From positions 124,001 to 188,000 of the forward strand of contig JAAKBF010000255.1 of the NCBI GenBank assembly GCA_012656075.1: a DNA stretch of 64,000 nt, read 5' to 3'. Below are positions 20,390-31,160 of the stretch, in pieces; the stretch's first letter is position 1, and the number at the start of each line of letters is the position of its first letter. The notes beneath the pieces were generated by a model that was not told the origin of the DNA, made no database searches, and worked only from the letters and a program-made list of their open reading frames with translations. The position numbers and the translations under genes were made by a program. This DNA comes from Phytophthora hibernalis (taxonomy: Eukaryota; Oomycota; Peronosporomycetes; Peronosporales; Peronosporaceae).

Positions 20390-22300
20390 TGGTACGTATC
20401 ATCATCTGGAGGAACCCAAGCCAGCGAGCCCGATAACGTCGCGTGACCGGAACCGCGTGTCTGGGGCGCTTAGCCGCTTGGACACGACCAGGCGTACGAT
20501 GCGGATCCTCGTGCTCCACGATATGATCCACAATCCACCGAATATCGCCAGACGAATCAACAATCGGTGGGGACCATCACGGCGATAGAACTCGCACTCT
20601 GGTTGCCCAGGACGATCTGGACGACGCGGTGAACTTGGCGTGGGTCGCTCAGTTGAGTGCTGAAGCGGCGGAAGCTCGTCAAGTGAATGATGATCTAGTG
20701 CAGCGGACTCGGTACTTGGAGACGCCTGTGTTCGGAAGGCCACAGACGGAGCGCGCCCGCGCGAGCAGGCGGAAGGCTCGGATGGCTCGATGGCACGGCG
20801 CGCTCGTCAAGAGGGACGCCCAACCCATGCCCCGCCGCGGTCGACGGGATGGCAGCTGGGTAGTACTTCTTCAGTCGCCCTACGTAAAATGTCGGATGCA
20901 GCCGTAGGGACGTTGGAATGTCCAGCGTGCAGGCATCATCTTTAACTTTCGTAACTTGAAAAGGACCAATATATCGCGGCGCGGGTTTGCTCGCGCCAAG
21001 GTTCATTACCGCTGATGCGCGGATGCCGTCCATCGACAAGAGTACTCGATCTCCTGGCGTAAATGCAGCCACATTTTTGCATCCACGCTTGTCCGCGTTT
21101 TCCTTCTGTTTATCTACTGCCTCCTGGAGCACGTCGCGCTCAAATCGGGTGTCCGATTGGCGTTATAACACGAAATTGGAGACAGCGTCGTTGTCGATGG
21201 GTCGGGCCGGAGTCTTCGGCGCGTAATTAGCTGCGACTTTGTCGGAAGATTGGCTCGGGTGGTTCAGGGTACGTGCGGTCCAATCGGCAAGCAGGGACGC
21301 CGCACTGTTCGGCGTCGCGAGGATCTTCTTCGACTTCGAGCGGGTGACGGCATGCAGCGTCACGGAAATGTGAGCTGCACTCGGCAATGGAGCTGGTAGT
21401 GGAGCACCAACCGAACATACCGGATGTGATACCGGTATCGCGTCGGTCGCTGTACTGTCCGCGTCAGCCTCTTCTTCCCCACCAGAGTGGAGCCACGAGG
21501 CATCGTGGGATGGCCCACAGCAAGTGTAGCGGGAACGCGCGGGTGACGCGTGTTATTCACGAAGAAGGAGTCAGACCCGTCGACGCGTGCTCCGCTTTGT
21601 TCAACGCAAATTCAGCGAAAGGCACAAAGAGCTCCAGCTCGCGAAGGAAGTCGCGTAACTTCGAAGAACGTCTTCGAGGACCCGGTTGACTCGTTCTGTT
21701 TGACCATCCGTCTTCAGATGTACATGAGCAGCTTCGTTCCCAGAAGCTGAAAGAGACGCGACCAGAACGCCGACGTGAACCGCGGATCGCGATCGGAGAC
21801 GATCGATTCAGGCAGGACGTGATATCGGAACACCGCGTCGATGAAATGCACTGCGGTCTCAGCCGCAGTGATCGTGTCGGACACCGTAATGAGGTGCACC
21901 ATCTTCGTAAACCGATCCACAAACACTAGGACACCGGTACGCCCGTCGCCATCGGGTGGGAGCCCGAATATGAAACCCATTGACCCTGAGCGCCATGCCT
22001 CAGTTGCAATTAGCAGAGGCCGCATAGGGGCTTGCGACGGCTTTGCCGGCTTGACGCGTTGGCCGATCTCGCAAGTGCACACCCACTTGCGTACTCATTT
22101 GTACATATGAGGCCAGTAGAAATCACGGGACACTGCCGCGAAAGTCTTTTCGCGGCCCAAATGACCACCAATGGCGCTGTCGTGGAACCCGTGAATGATC
22201 CGAGCACGCAGATCGTCGTCATTTGGGACGACGATACGAGGAGCATCGAACCGATCGATGCTGTAGGACAGCAGGTCGCCGTCGAGATGATATCATTCAA
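20390..22300 (-). pseudogene. Element A integrase with chromodomain-like C-terminus
   Basis: CEIGQRVKPAKPSQAPMRPL (zinc-binding end), ATEAWRSGSMGFIFGLPPDG (Asp to Gly at the first catalytic site), VSDRDPRFTSAFWSRLFQLL (second Asp), FTPGDRVLLSMDG, and RLHPTFYVGRLKKYYPA (GPY/F module). Then the chromodomain block, truncated at its right-hand strand. Confidence 0.8.
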
Positions 22301-22505
22301 TCTGATTGCGCGTGTTTCGCGACAGCGCTTTCAGAGTTTCGTCACTAGGGGAACAAAGGTATGCAAGGATGACGGAGTAAATCGCGTCGTCATGGTACGC
22401 AGCGGCGATTTCTTCGCGCAGCGACATCTCGGGGAAAGTTCATTAGGTTGCAACCTGAAGCCAAGAAAATCACGCAGTTGTCTTCGTCGTCATCATCGTC
22501 GTCAA

Positions 22506-25076
22506 TCACTTGATGGCCCGCCCCGCTCGAGGATCATAATCTGGTCGCCGAGAGAGGGCGTCGGCAAGGATATTATTCTTTCCGGGCTTGTCGTGCACGA
22601 AGAAGTTGTATTCAGCGAAGAACGACAGCCAGCGTGCCATACGCTGCGACAGATGTGGTGACTTCATCGCTGTCCGCAGCGATGCATGGTCCGTCGTCCA
22701 GCAGATACACTCTGAACTTGACCAAAGCGTAGCGCATCGCAAGGAGTTCCTTGTCATGGACTGGATAATTGCGCTCGGCCGTCTTCATCTGTCGTGACTG
22801 ATAACTCACGACTCGCTCGCGACCTTCGCCGTCAAACTGCATGAGCGCGCAACCGATAGCAAAATTGCTAGCGTCGCAGACAACACGGAACGGCTTCGAG
22901 TCATCCGGAAGCATCAGCATTGGTGCCGACGCCAGGCTCGTCTTCACTGAATCGACGGCGACTTGGTGTTCGGGACTCCACGACCACGTGACGTCTTTCT
23001 TCAGAAGAGAGGAAAGTGGTTGGATAAGGCCGGCGTATCCCTTCGTGTACTTGTGCAAGTAGTTAGCAAGGCCCAACCACTGACGTAGCTCAGTGGAATT
23101 CGAAGGCGCCGTCCACGCTCAAATAGACGAATCCTTCTCTGGATCCGCACGAACTCCATATTTGCTCACGTGGCAGCCGAGCACCGGAATTTCCGGCGCA
23201 CAGAAGACGCACTTCTTGAGATTAGCGTAAAACTTGTTCTCTCTCATCACTTAGAAGACCTTCCCCAAGTGCCGCAGATGTACATCGACCGCGCTGAGAT
23301 CACCTTCAGCGTGACTATAGACGAGCATGTCGTCAAAGTAACTTGGTGCGAAGTCACGGAGCGGGCGTAGTACATGATACATCATGCGATTAAACGTGGT
23401 GGGTGCATTCTGCAGACCTTGGGGCATCACGGGCCACTCCCAGAGCATACCGCTGGGCGTATTAACCGCCGTGAGGGGTATGCCGCCCGCTTTCATGAGG
23501 ATCTGATAGAATCCATCAGTCAAGTCGATGGCGCTGTAGATGCCGCTGCCCGACATGGAGTCCAATACCATGTCCTTCCACGGGATCGGTGTCTGCGCGG
23601 GGATAGTTGCATCGTTCAGCTTGTTGAAGGCGTGGACGATGTGCCACAAGCCGGTTGCCTTCTTCCCACAATGGTCGGGCTCGAGTGAGCGAGATGCTTT
23701 CACGCACATGACCGGCTTGGCGGCGACTCTCAAAGGATTCATCAATTGCTTTGACATGATTTCGCGGCAGTGGCCACTGCCGCATCACGCAGTACTTTGA
23801 GCGCGAGATAGATCTCGTGGAGTACGCCGCGACCAGCTGGAAGTTCTGCTGGGATCTTGTCGGAAAACTCGTCGGCGAACTCACGGGGTGACTCGTAGAC
23901 CGGGTTGCCGGACGCCTTCAACGACTCCCACGACTGCGCTGCAAAGCGCTCTTCGCGCGCTGACTTTGGTTCAGACATCTTCGGCCGTGCTGGTATTTCG
24001 TTATGGGCGACGGCGTTGATCTCATCGGTCGCCGAGTCGGCATCGGTGATCAAGCAAAATCTGCTTTATGTCATCGGCCTTGAGATCCCAGAGGAAATTC
24101 TTCCAGGAGAGGCTGGGAGCGTCGTGATAGACTTGGCGTCGCAAGGCCTCCTCGCGACGTCGACTACACAAACGCGGTTGGGAGCACCTTCCACGTATTC
24201 AATCGCACAGATCGACTCGATCGATGGCGTCACAGGACGCACTACGGTGCGCCGTGCTTTCAAACGTCTCCGCGACCGTCGGGATGTCTTCGTTCGTCTT
24301 GGGCCCTGCTAGAGACCGATGTTGCGCTGTCGCAGGACGATGCTTCACCCTCCTCTAGGCGCGAGAGTCCGCTCTCGACCGCGCCGCTCACACGCGGGCG
24401 TAGATCCTGCTCGACCGCGGCATCGTCATACGGGGCCTCTGCCCAACCGTCGCGATGCAATGTGGGAGCCGCTGCTCGTCCATCGTGTTCTTCGTATGCA
24501 AGAGCCACGAATGCTCTACCGCCTCGTCATAATATGGGAGCCGCTGCTCAACCACCTCGTCCTTCGTCGGCGGGAGCCACGAATGATCAACTGCTCTTCT
24601 CACACTCGCGTATCTGTGCGAGTGGTTTGGCACTTTCGTGTCTGTCAGGAGCACCGCGCAAGTCGTTCAGAGAGGGCCATCGCTCTCTCTGCGCTCAACG
24701 TACGTCGTGGACGTTTTCATCCACGACTGTGACATAGCCAGTCTCTTGGTGCCACCAAGAGATGCGTGAAGACTTTGCTCCCATCGAAGTTGCGGCGGCG
24801 CTTGACTGATCGGGCAAACCAGTCGATCTGATGTTGATACCGAGATAGCCATGGGATACCCAGAATACAATCAAACACGTAGTTCATCTCGAACACAATG
24901 AAGTTGTCGTTGCTACGGAAGCCATAAAACGTATACGGCAGCAAAACTTCTCGCCGCGCAACGCGGTGAGGTTTCCCATCTGCAAGCTTGACGACAACAT
25001 CGCCGGGGAACATCACGCACGGGAATACTCGCGGCAAGATAAACAGGAACGGCGCACGGAAGAAGTTGTTTATCAC
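22506..25076 (-). pseudogene. Element A protease, reverse transcriptase and RNase H
   Basis: Protease C-terminal part: FDCILGIPWLSRYQHQIDW (about 24840). RT: HIVHAFNKLNDATIPAQTPI, IYSAIDLTDGFYQILM, GLQNAPTTFNRMMYHVLRPL, and the active-site YFDD in APSYFDDMLVYSHAEG (about 23330). RNase H: DSKPFRVVCDASNFAIGCAL, MKTAERNYPVHDKELLAM. The blocks lie in three different frames. Confidence 0.85.
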
Positions 25077-25225
25077 TCCAGAATATAGGAGCGCGCGGAG
25101 GGGACGTCGGGCGCCGGTGACATGAAGGACTGACGGTGATCAGCCTCGCATCGTCACTGGCAGTGGTGACATTGAAGTGTGCATAAAGGACGGGGATGTT
25201 TTCACCGGGGACCCGGACCTCCATT

Positions 25226-26214
25226 CTAGCCAGTAGGATGCCCCGCGCCTACTGGCCCGGCCGTTTTTGCTGGCGCGGCCAGGATCGTATCGTCAGACGT
25301 GGCATGAGTCGCGGTAATGTTGATTGGTTCAGGCGCGCGGCACACCGCCGCGCGATGTCCATCTTCCCGCAGCGGAAGCAATTCAGTGAGTTGTCGCTCC
25401 GGGAACCACGCCCTCTGCCAGAGGTCGATCTCCATTGGCTCAGGTGCCGACACCCGAGTCTCTGCAGACATCATCTTAGCGTTTGACGACGTCACCACAT
25501 AGTCCTCGCGCAACGCGAGGGCGAATGCTTCTTCAACGTGGCGGGCTCGGCCCGCGTGAGACAGTATCGCGTCATACCTTCGCGCATACCGAAAACAAAG
25601 ACATGGACTTGTGAAGTCATGTCGATCGGCTTCGTGATGATGCACGATGCAAGGTGTCTTGACCTATGGACGTAGTCACGCATGGACATATTGCCTTGTT
25701 TCAGAACAAAACGTGTCGCCCGAACAAGCGATTCGTCCTGCGGTGGCTCGAATTCGAGACGTAGGTCACTCTGGAGCGCCTCCAGAGTCGGGAACGCATG
25801 TTGGTCGACTACGAGTTTACGAAGGGTCCACTCCTTCGCCTTCCCGGATAAACGGGACAGGAGGAAGTTCACCATGGCCGATGGCGCCTCGATTAGCCTC
25901 GAGGCGATCGCGATGTCGATTTTTCTGAACCAGCGATTCAGAGGAAGGCGATCGGGACCCACGCCAGAATAAGATGATGTCTCCATCTTGACGGCATTTT
26001 CCTTGTACGCGTGCGATGGAGTTGACACTCGCCGCTTTGCTTCGGCGAGCTCGCGATCCATGAACTCTTGGATGGCTTGGCGCTGTTGGTCGGAAGCCGC
26101 TGAGCTCAACAGCGACGTGACGACGATCTCTCCGGACACCACCGCGTGGCGGTGCAGCGCTTGCCACTCAATAGATATGAGGTGGGGATAGGCCGCGTGC
26201 TCCGGGGTCATCAC
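25226..26214 (-). pseudogene. Element A gag
   Basis: From 26214 the ORF includes [31 protein letters not shown] and [14 protein letters not shown], a retrotransposon capsid-like domain. A frame change near 25540 leads to a tail with EPMEIDLW. In another frame a weak zinc-knuckle remnant CFRCGKMDIARRC lacks the usual His. Confidence 0.75.
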
Positions 26215-26284
26215 TGGATGTCCGGTGGATTGGTTTTACTCATCTCGAACTTGGTCGTGGGAAGGACTACAAAGTGCTACCAGG

Positions 26285-26839
26285 TGTAACGGGCTAAGTG
26301 TCTACCGTTATTAGCTTACACGTAGCGGTGATGAAGCGTCCGGTATCTCAGTGATACTGAGACCAAGTATTTAGTCTGTGGTAAAATAAACTCTGTTTAT
26401 TATACTGGAGGACAGCTTTTGTAATGGGGCCACTTGACAGGGGGCGACCATTGTTCTCTGTGATGTGGTCCACACCATTGGTGTCCGCCACACGCGTGGT
26501 GTGTGGCACGTCAAGGACTTAAGTCGTACATCAGTCGTACTTAAGCAGTACTTCAGTTGTATTAAAGCAGTACATCAAATGGGTGGACCCCATTTGGACA
26601 GATCAGATTAGACAGGGATTCAGTATGCAGATAGTTAGCAGTAGTTCGAACTACAACAGTGTTCTTAATATAAATCAGTTTAACTCTAACCCGGAAGTTC
26701 GCAAATCAATTGGTACTCGGTACCATATTGGACAGGAAGGCCAGGCCTTTGCAAGCTTACAGCAGGAACGCCAGGCGTCTGTTGTGGTTAACACGTTAAC
26801 GCTTTCTCTAAAGCTAAGGTGCGTGTGACCCCCGTCACA
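26285..26839 (+). repeat. LTR shared by two head-to-head Gypsy elements
   Basis: 555 bp, starting TGTAACGGG and ending CCCGTCACA (inverted-repeat termini as in LTRs). Both outer edges abut a primer-binding-site-like CCTGGTAGCACTT: leftwards on the minus strand for element A (26273-26284) and rightwards on the plus strand for element B (26840 onward). The first 125 bp match 19210-19336. TGGTAGCA is complementary to the 3' end of initiator Met tRNA. Confidence 0.7.
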
Positions 26840-27063
26840 CCTGGTAGCACTTGTAGTCACTCCCGCGACCGGCTCGACTCAGGGAGCCGGCTGCCGTCCC
26901 GGCAGGACTTTCCTCACCTCTCAGATGCCCACTGGGCTACGCTGGAGAAGATGGTTAGTCTCCTGGGCGACGCAGCATTCGCTGGATTCCCCAACCTGCC
27001 TGCGGAGCAGCAGAGGGCGCGCGTGGAACGCTTCGACAATACGACTCGTCGCTGGTTGCCCAC

Positions 27064-27931
27064 GTGAGCGCTATAGCGCAGGAAGCTGCTCGCGAGACAA
27101 TGCGAGCTGAGACACAGAGTGCGGCGCAGGTGATCTCTCCGGGATCTGCTGCGTATGCTGCGCGACAAGGAACAACGATGCCCGTCAAGATGTCGGTGCC
27201 GACATTTGACGGCAAAGAAGCAGACAGTCTGGTCTTCTGGATACGAGAGATCGAGATAGCGCTGAGCGCTGGACAGATCTACGAGTCCAGGGCCCAAGTC
27301 GCCTTCGCGTTTTCCAATTTGGGAGGGCGTGCACGCGCATGGGCGATGGCACGAGAGACGTCGTCTCCGGGGTATTTCACCGTGTGGGCGTTCATGGAAC
27401 AAGAGCTGCGCTCGACTTTCCTCTTCCCCAATGTGGCCTACCGCGATCGGTCGCTCTTCTTGCGCTGTAAGCAAGGAAAGCGTACGCTTCAAGACTACGA
27501 CATGGAGTTGCAGAACTTCGAGGCCGCTATGGCGGGAGCTCCTCTCTGAGGACGTCAAGGTGACGGTCATCATGGACGGCGTTCGGCCGGGTCAGGTCCG
27601 GACGGAGCTCTTCCGCAGACAGCCGACGTCTTTCAACGATGCGGTGCACGTCGCCGTGCTGGAAGATCATTGCGTGCGCTCGGCGCAGGGGTATGCAGGC
27701 CGCTCGGACGCGGTCAACGACGGTCCCACTCCCATGGAGATCTCGTCGGCTGAGTCGGCCCGACCCCAGCGTAACCAACGCACGAGTGGTCGTTGCTTTG
27801 GATGCAACCAGCTTGGTCACTTCCGTCGGAACTGTCCAACGAACCCGTGGAAGGTAGGCAAGGCCAAGGCGGCTCTGCCGTCCCTTAACATGATTGAATC
27901 TGCGGGGTCGGAAAACGACGACTCCCAGTAG
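27064..27931 (+). pseudogene. Element B gag with CCHC zinc knuckle
   Basis: MPVKMSVPTFDGKEADSLVF and WIREIEIALSAGQIYESRAQ belong to the capsid part. After a frame change near 27530 come LFRRQPTSFNDAVHVAVLED and an intact CX2CX4HX4C knuckle, CFGCNQLGHFRRNC (about 27795-27836). Confidence 0.85.
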
Positions 27932-28019
27932 GTGCGGGACGCCCTGCTGGGAGACTTCGCTCCTCCTCGAGGTCGGTGGCTATGTCACCCCGCCTCCTGG
28001 AGAGCAATTCCCAGGGACG

Positions 28020-30583
28020 ACACTGTTGTGTCTCTCCGTGGCCGCCGCGCGGTCTAACCTCGTGGTCGTCACTGCCAGCGTAAAAGGGTACGACGAACCG
28101 CTGACGATCCTGATTGATTCGGGAGCGTCCTACCATTTCGCGACGCAGTCCAGTGGGTGCATTGTATGCTAGTGCTTTGGAAGCATATAAGAAAATACCA
28201 ATGTATCTGTTTGCCTGGCGACTGGGTTCATCGTGTCTACGCGAAAGGTTTTTCTGTCCTTGAACGTCAAGTTTGATGACTTGAACTCGGTCGAACCGTT
28301 CATTGTCCTTGACATGGATGCTCGGTACGATCTTATCCTCGGCATGCCTTGGTTGGCAAAGCACGAGCCTTGTATTGACTGGAGAAGTCGCACCATCGGT
28401 GCTAGTCACAAGCCCCTCGCGGACAGAGCCCTGGCGGGTCATGCCCCTCCTCTTTCCGGGACGGGTTTGTGCACGAGCATCGCATGCCACGCGGCGAACG
28501 GCACTTCGCAGGTACAACGGAAGTACTCGAACTGTCTACGGCACTTACCGTCCGCGTGCCCTGCATCTTCGAAAGCTCCAGAGCCTTCGGTGGATGTGGG
28601 AGAATGTACGGAGGTTCCGTGTGTGTCTCACGATGAGGCTCATGGATCTCTCAAGATCGAGAGCGTCGTTCAGGCCCGTGGAGCCGGCGATGGACAAGTC
28701 GCTGGAGCCGGTGCTCGCGCAACGTAGAGTGGTCGAGCAGGGTCTCCCACTACACAAGGTGTCGATGTGGGTCAGCTCGCGTAGGACAAATCGCTGGAGC
28801 CGGTGCTCGCGCAACGAAGAGTGGTCGAGCAGGGTCTCCTCCGTTGGAAGACGCTCAGGCTGGGTCAGCCGCTGCAAGATCACACCGCGGGGCGGTCCCT
28901 TCGGGCAAGATGGCCACACCAGTGGTGTTAGATGTTCTCACGGGAGAACGCAAGGAAGGCGTTAACCTGGCTCCCCTGCCTACCGTAGCGGAGCTACTCG
29001 AGCTGGAAGAGCTCTCATGTGGATTTTGGATTCACTGAAGGCGGGCGAGTTCGAGGAGATGCTGCGAGCACGACTCGGCCGGACTGAACACCTATTCGGT
29101 TATGGACCCGGAGGTGCTTGAAGATGAGCGGTCCTCGTTGAGGCAGAAAAGGCATCCTGAAGGACCCGTCGGACCCGTACAACACTCTCCTGATGGAGTT
29201 CTCGGATGTCGTCAGCGATGATCCACCGTCGGTGTTGCCTCTGAATAGGGGTTCGGCACGAAATCGATCTGGTGCCGGGCACCAAGTACTGCACGACACG
29301 CCAGTGGCCACTACCGAAGGAGCAAATCGACGTAATCGACGCCTTCTTCGCAGCGAAGTATGGTATGCGAGTCGAAGTCGCCGCACTCGTCTCGACGTTT
29401 TGCGTGAAGAAACCCAACGGGAAGTGGCGCATGGTGCACGCGTTCAACAAGTTGAATGGAGCGACGATACCGGCGTCCACGCCAATCCCTCGGAAGGACG
29501 TGTTGCAGAACAACATGGCAGGATGCACTATCTTCAGCGCACTCGACATGGTCGACGGCTATTATCAGCTGCTGATGCACGAGTCCGACGTCCCCCTCAT
29601 AGCGGTGAGTATTCCCAGTGGGATGTTGTGGGAATGGCTTGTGATGCCCCAGGGGCTGTCAAACGCGCCGACCACGTTCAATCGTCTGATGACGCAACTT
29701 TTTCGGCCGATGCGAGCGTTCGCACAGACATACTTCGATGATATCTTCGTGCACAGTCGTGCTTCGGAAAACAAGACGGTCGTCGAGGCTCACATCGAAC
29801 ACCTCCGCGAGGTTTTGATGTGCATGCGCGAGAATCGCTTGTATGCGAACATCAACGAGTGCATCTTCGGCGCCGAAGAGATTCCGTTCTTGGGATGTTT
29901 CCTTGGCAAGAACGGCATCGGCGCGGATCCGAGAAGGTGTGCGCGATCGCGCCGTGGCCGGTTCCCGTATTCCAGAAGGACCTACGCAAGTGGCTTGGCC
30001 TAGCCAACTACTTGCACAAGTATAGTGCCAATTATGCCGAGATGGCGCGGCCATTGACCAACCTCTTGAAGAAGGATACGGAATGGTCGTGGAACGACGA
30101 GGCTCAGCAAGCTTTTGATTTGAGTCTATCAAAAGAAGCTTGCAGAGCGCTCCGACCTTGGCTTTGCCCGACGACAATCGCCCGTTCAGTGTGGTATGCG
30201 ATGCATCGGACTACGCCATTGGCTGTCCGCTTCTGCAAGTCGATGACGATGGCAGAGAGCGAGTGGTCTCGTTCCAGTCGCGCCAACTAAAGGCGGCAGA
30301 GAAGAACTACCCTGTCCACGACAAGGAACTTCTCGCTATGAAGTACGCGCTGGTGAAGTTTCGGGTACACCTGCTTGGTAGTAAACCCTTTGTGATCTAC
30401 ACAGACAATGCTTCCTTGCGGACTGCGACGTCGTCGCCTCATCTCTCCCAACGTATGGCGCGGTGGCTCTCCTTCTTCGGTGGGGTACAAGACAGGAAAG
30501 CAGAACGTCCTCTTGGACGCACTTTCCCGACGTCCGGACAACGAGCTGGCTCACATTGCGTACCTCGAGACCCCGCTCTATGA
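28020..30583 (+). pseudogene. Element B protease, reverse transcriptase and RNase H
   Basis: Protease: LTILIDSGASYHFATQ (DSGA active site, about 28102) and DLILGMPWLAKHEPCIDW. RT: GTKYCTTRQWPLPKEQIDVI, MVHAFNKLNGATIPASTPIP, GLSNAPTTFNRLMTQLFRPM and active-site YFDD in QTYFDDIFVHSRAS (about 29730). RNase H: FSVVCDASDYAIGCPLLQ, EKNYPVHDKELLAMKYALV, YTDNASLRTATSS. The protease-RT spacer contains a 55-bp direct duplication. Several frame changes. Confidence 0.85.
28692..28839 (+). repeat. 55-bp direct duplication in element B spacer
   Basis: GACAAGTCGCTGGAGCCGGT at 28692 and GACAAATCGCTGGAGCCGGT at about 28785 start near-identical segments ending GAGCAGGGTCTCC. Confidence 0.8.
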
Positions 30584-30668
30584 GCTTCTGCGAGAAGCGT
30601 ATGCCGAGGACGAGGATCTGCCTGATCTCGTTAAGGCACTCGGTACGCCGAAGGCAGCTGTCGTGTAG

Positions 30669-31160
30669 GAACACGCCAGAATTATGTCCTGCTAGTTTTC
30701 CACACACCTCGTCCGCAAAGACGAGGTGAATATTGGGCGAAGTCTTGACCTGAAGGCCTTGATTCAGCCCTAGCACCGGGTTGGTCTGACCCTCCGTACT
30801 CCGACTTGTCGGTAGGGCAACCAATCAACTCCACAGCACTAGCCATGAGCACGGCTAGTCTGCAATACACACACACACAAATAAACCTCGCTGGCCCTCA
30901 GGAGAAAGGGTCCAGGGCTTTTCAGCCGGTAAGCGAGGGTGCCGGGGCAAAGATCCGGCGGGTAGGTAGGAAGGGGGCTTCGGTAGCACTCCCTCGGTCG
31001 AACGAGCTTTCTCGTTCTCTGTACACGCAGCAAATCAATCACACAATCTAGCTTCTTGGACTTGCCGGGTGGATGAACACTTGATTACTTCAACCTTCGT
31101 GTCCACCGGCAGGCATAATCCTGGCGATCAAGCGGGACCAGACGCTACGGACACTTACCG
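30669..31160. other. Junction sequence after element B
   Basis: No gene. Holds a 9-bp-stem hairpin (CACCTCGTC...GACGAGGTG, near 30705-30730) and a short (CA)n tract near 30868. Confidence 0.55.

Larger units (their letters stand above)
20390..26284 (-). mobile_element. Ty3/Gypsy chromovirus-like retrotransposon A, degenerate
   Basis: Leftward element: primer-binding-site-like TGGTAGCAC next to the LTR at 26285, gag, protease, reverse transcriptase, RNase H, integrase and a chromodomain-like end, in the Ty3/Gypsy order. Frame changes are frequent. The integrase has Gly where the first catalytic Asp is expected (SMGFIFGLPPD near 21970), and the chromodomain (VDHIVEHEDPHRT, YRARWLGF) is cut off near 20390. 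The left LTR survives only as 19210-19336, separated by a foreign gag fragment. Not autonomous as read. Confidence 0.85.
26840..30668 (+). mobile_element. Ty3/Gypsy retrotransposon B, 3' truncated
   Basis: Rightward element with 5' LTR (26285-26839), PBS-like site, gag, protease, RT and RNase H. It ends shortly after RNase H (TPLYELLREAYAEDEDLPDL) with no integrase and no 3' LTR. Its RT and RNase H are clearly related to those of element A but not identical at the protein level, so the pair is two family members rather than a palindromic duplication. Confidence 0.85.

Noticed and set aside
20629..20907. Coiled-coil-looking plus-strand ORF in element A
   Set aside because: It is the complement of the integrase C-terminal linker (LKKYYPA... 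region), which fits the neighbouring integrase blocks.
26583..26828. 81-codon ORF inside the shared LTR
   Set aside because: Short, no domain, and lies entirely within LTR sequence.
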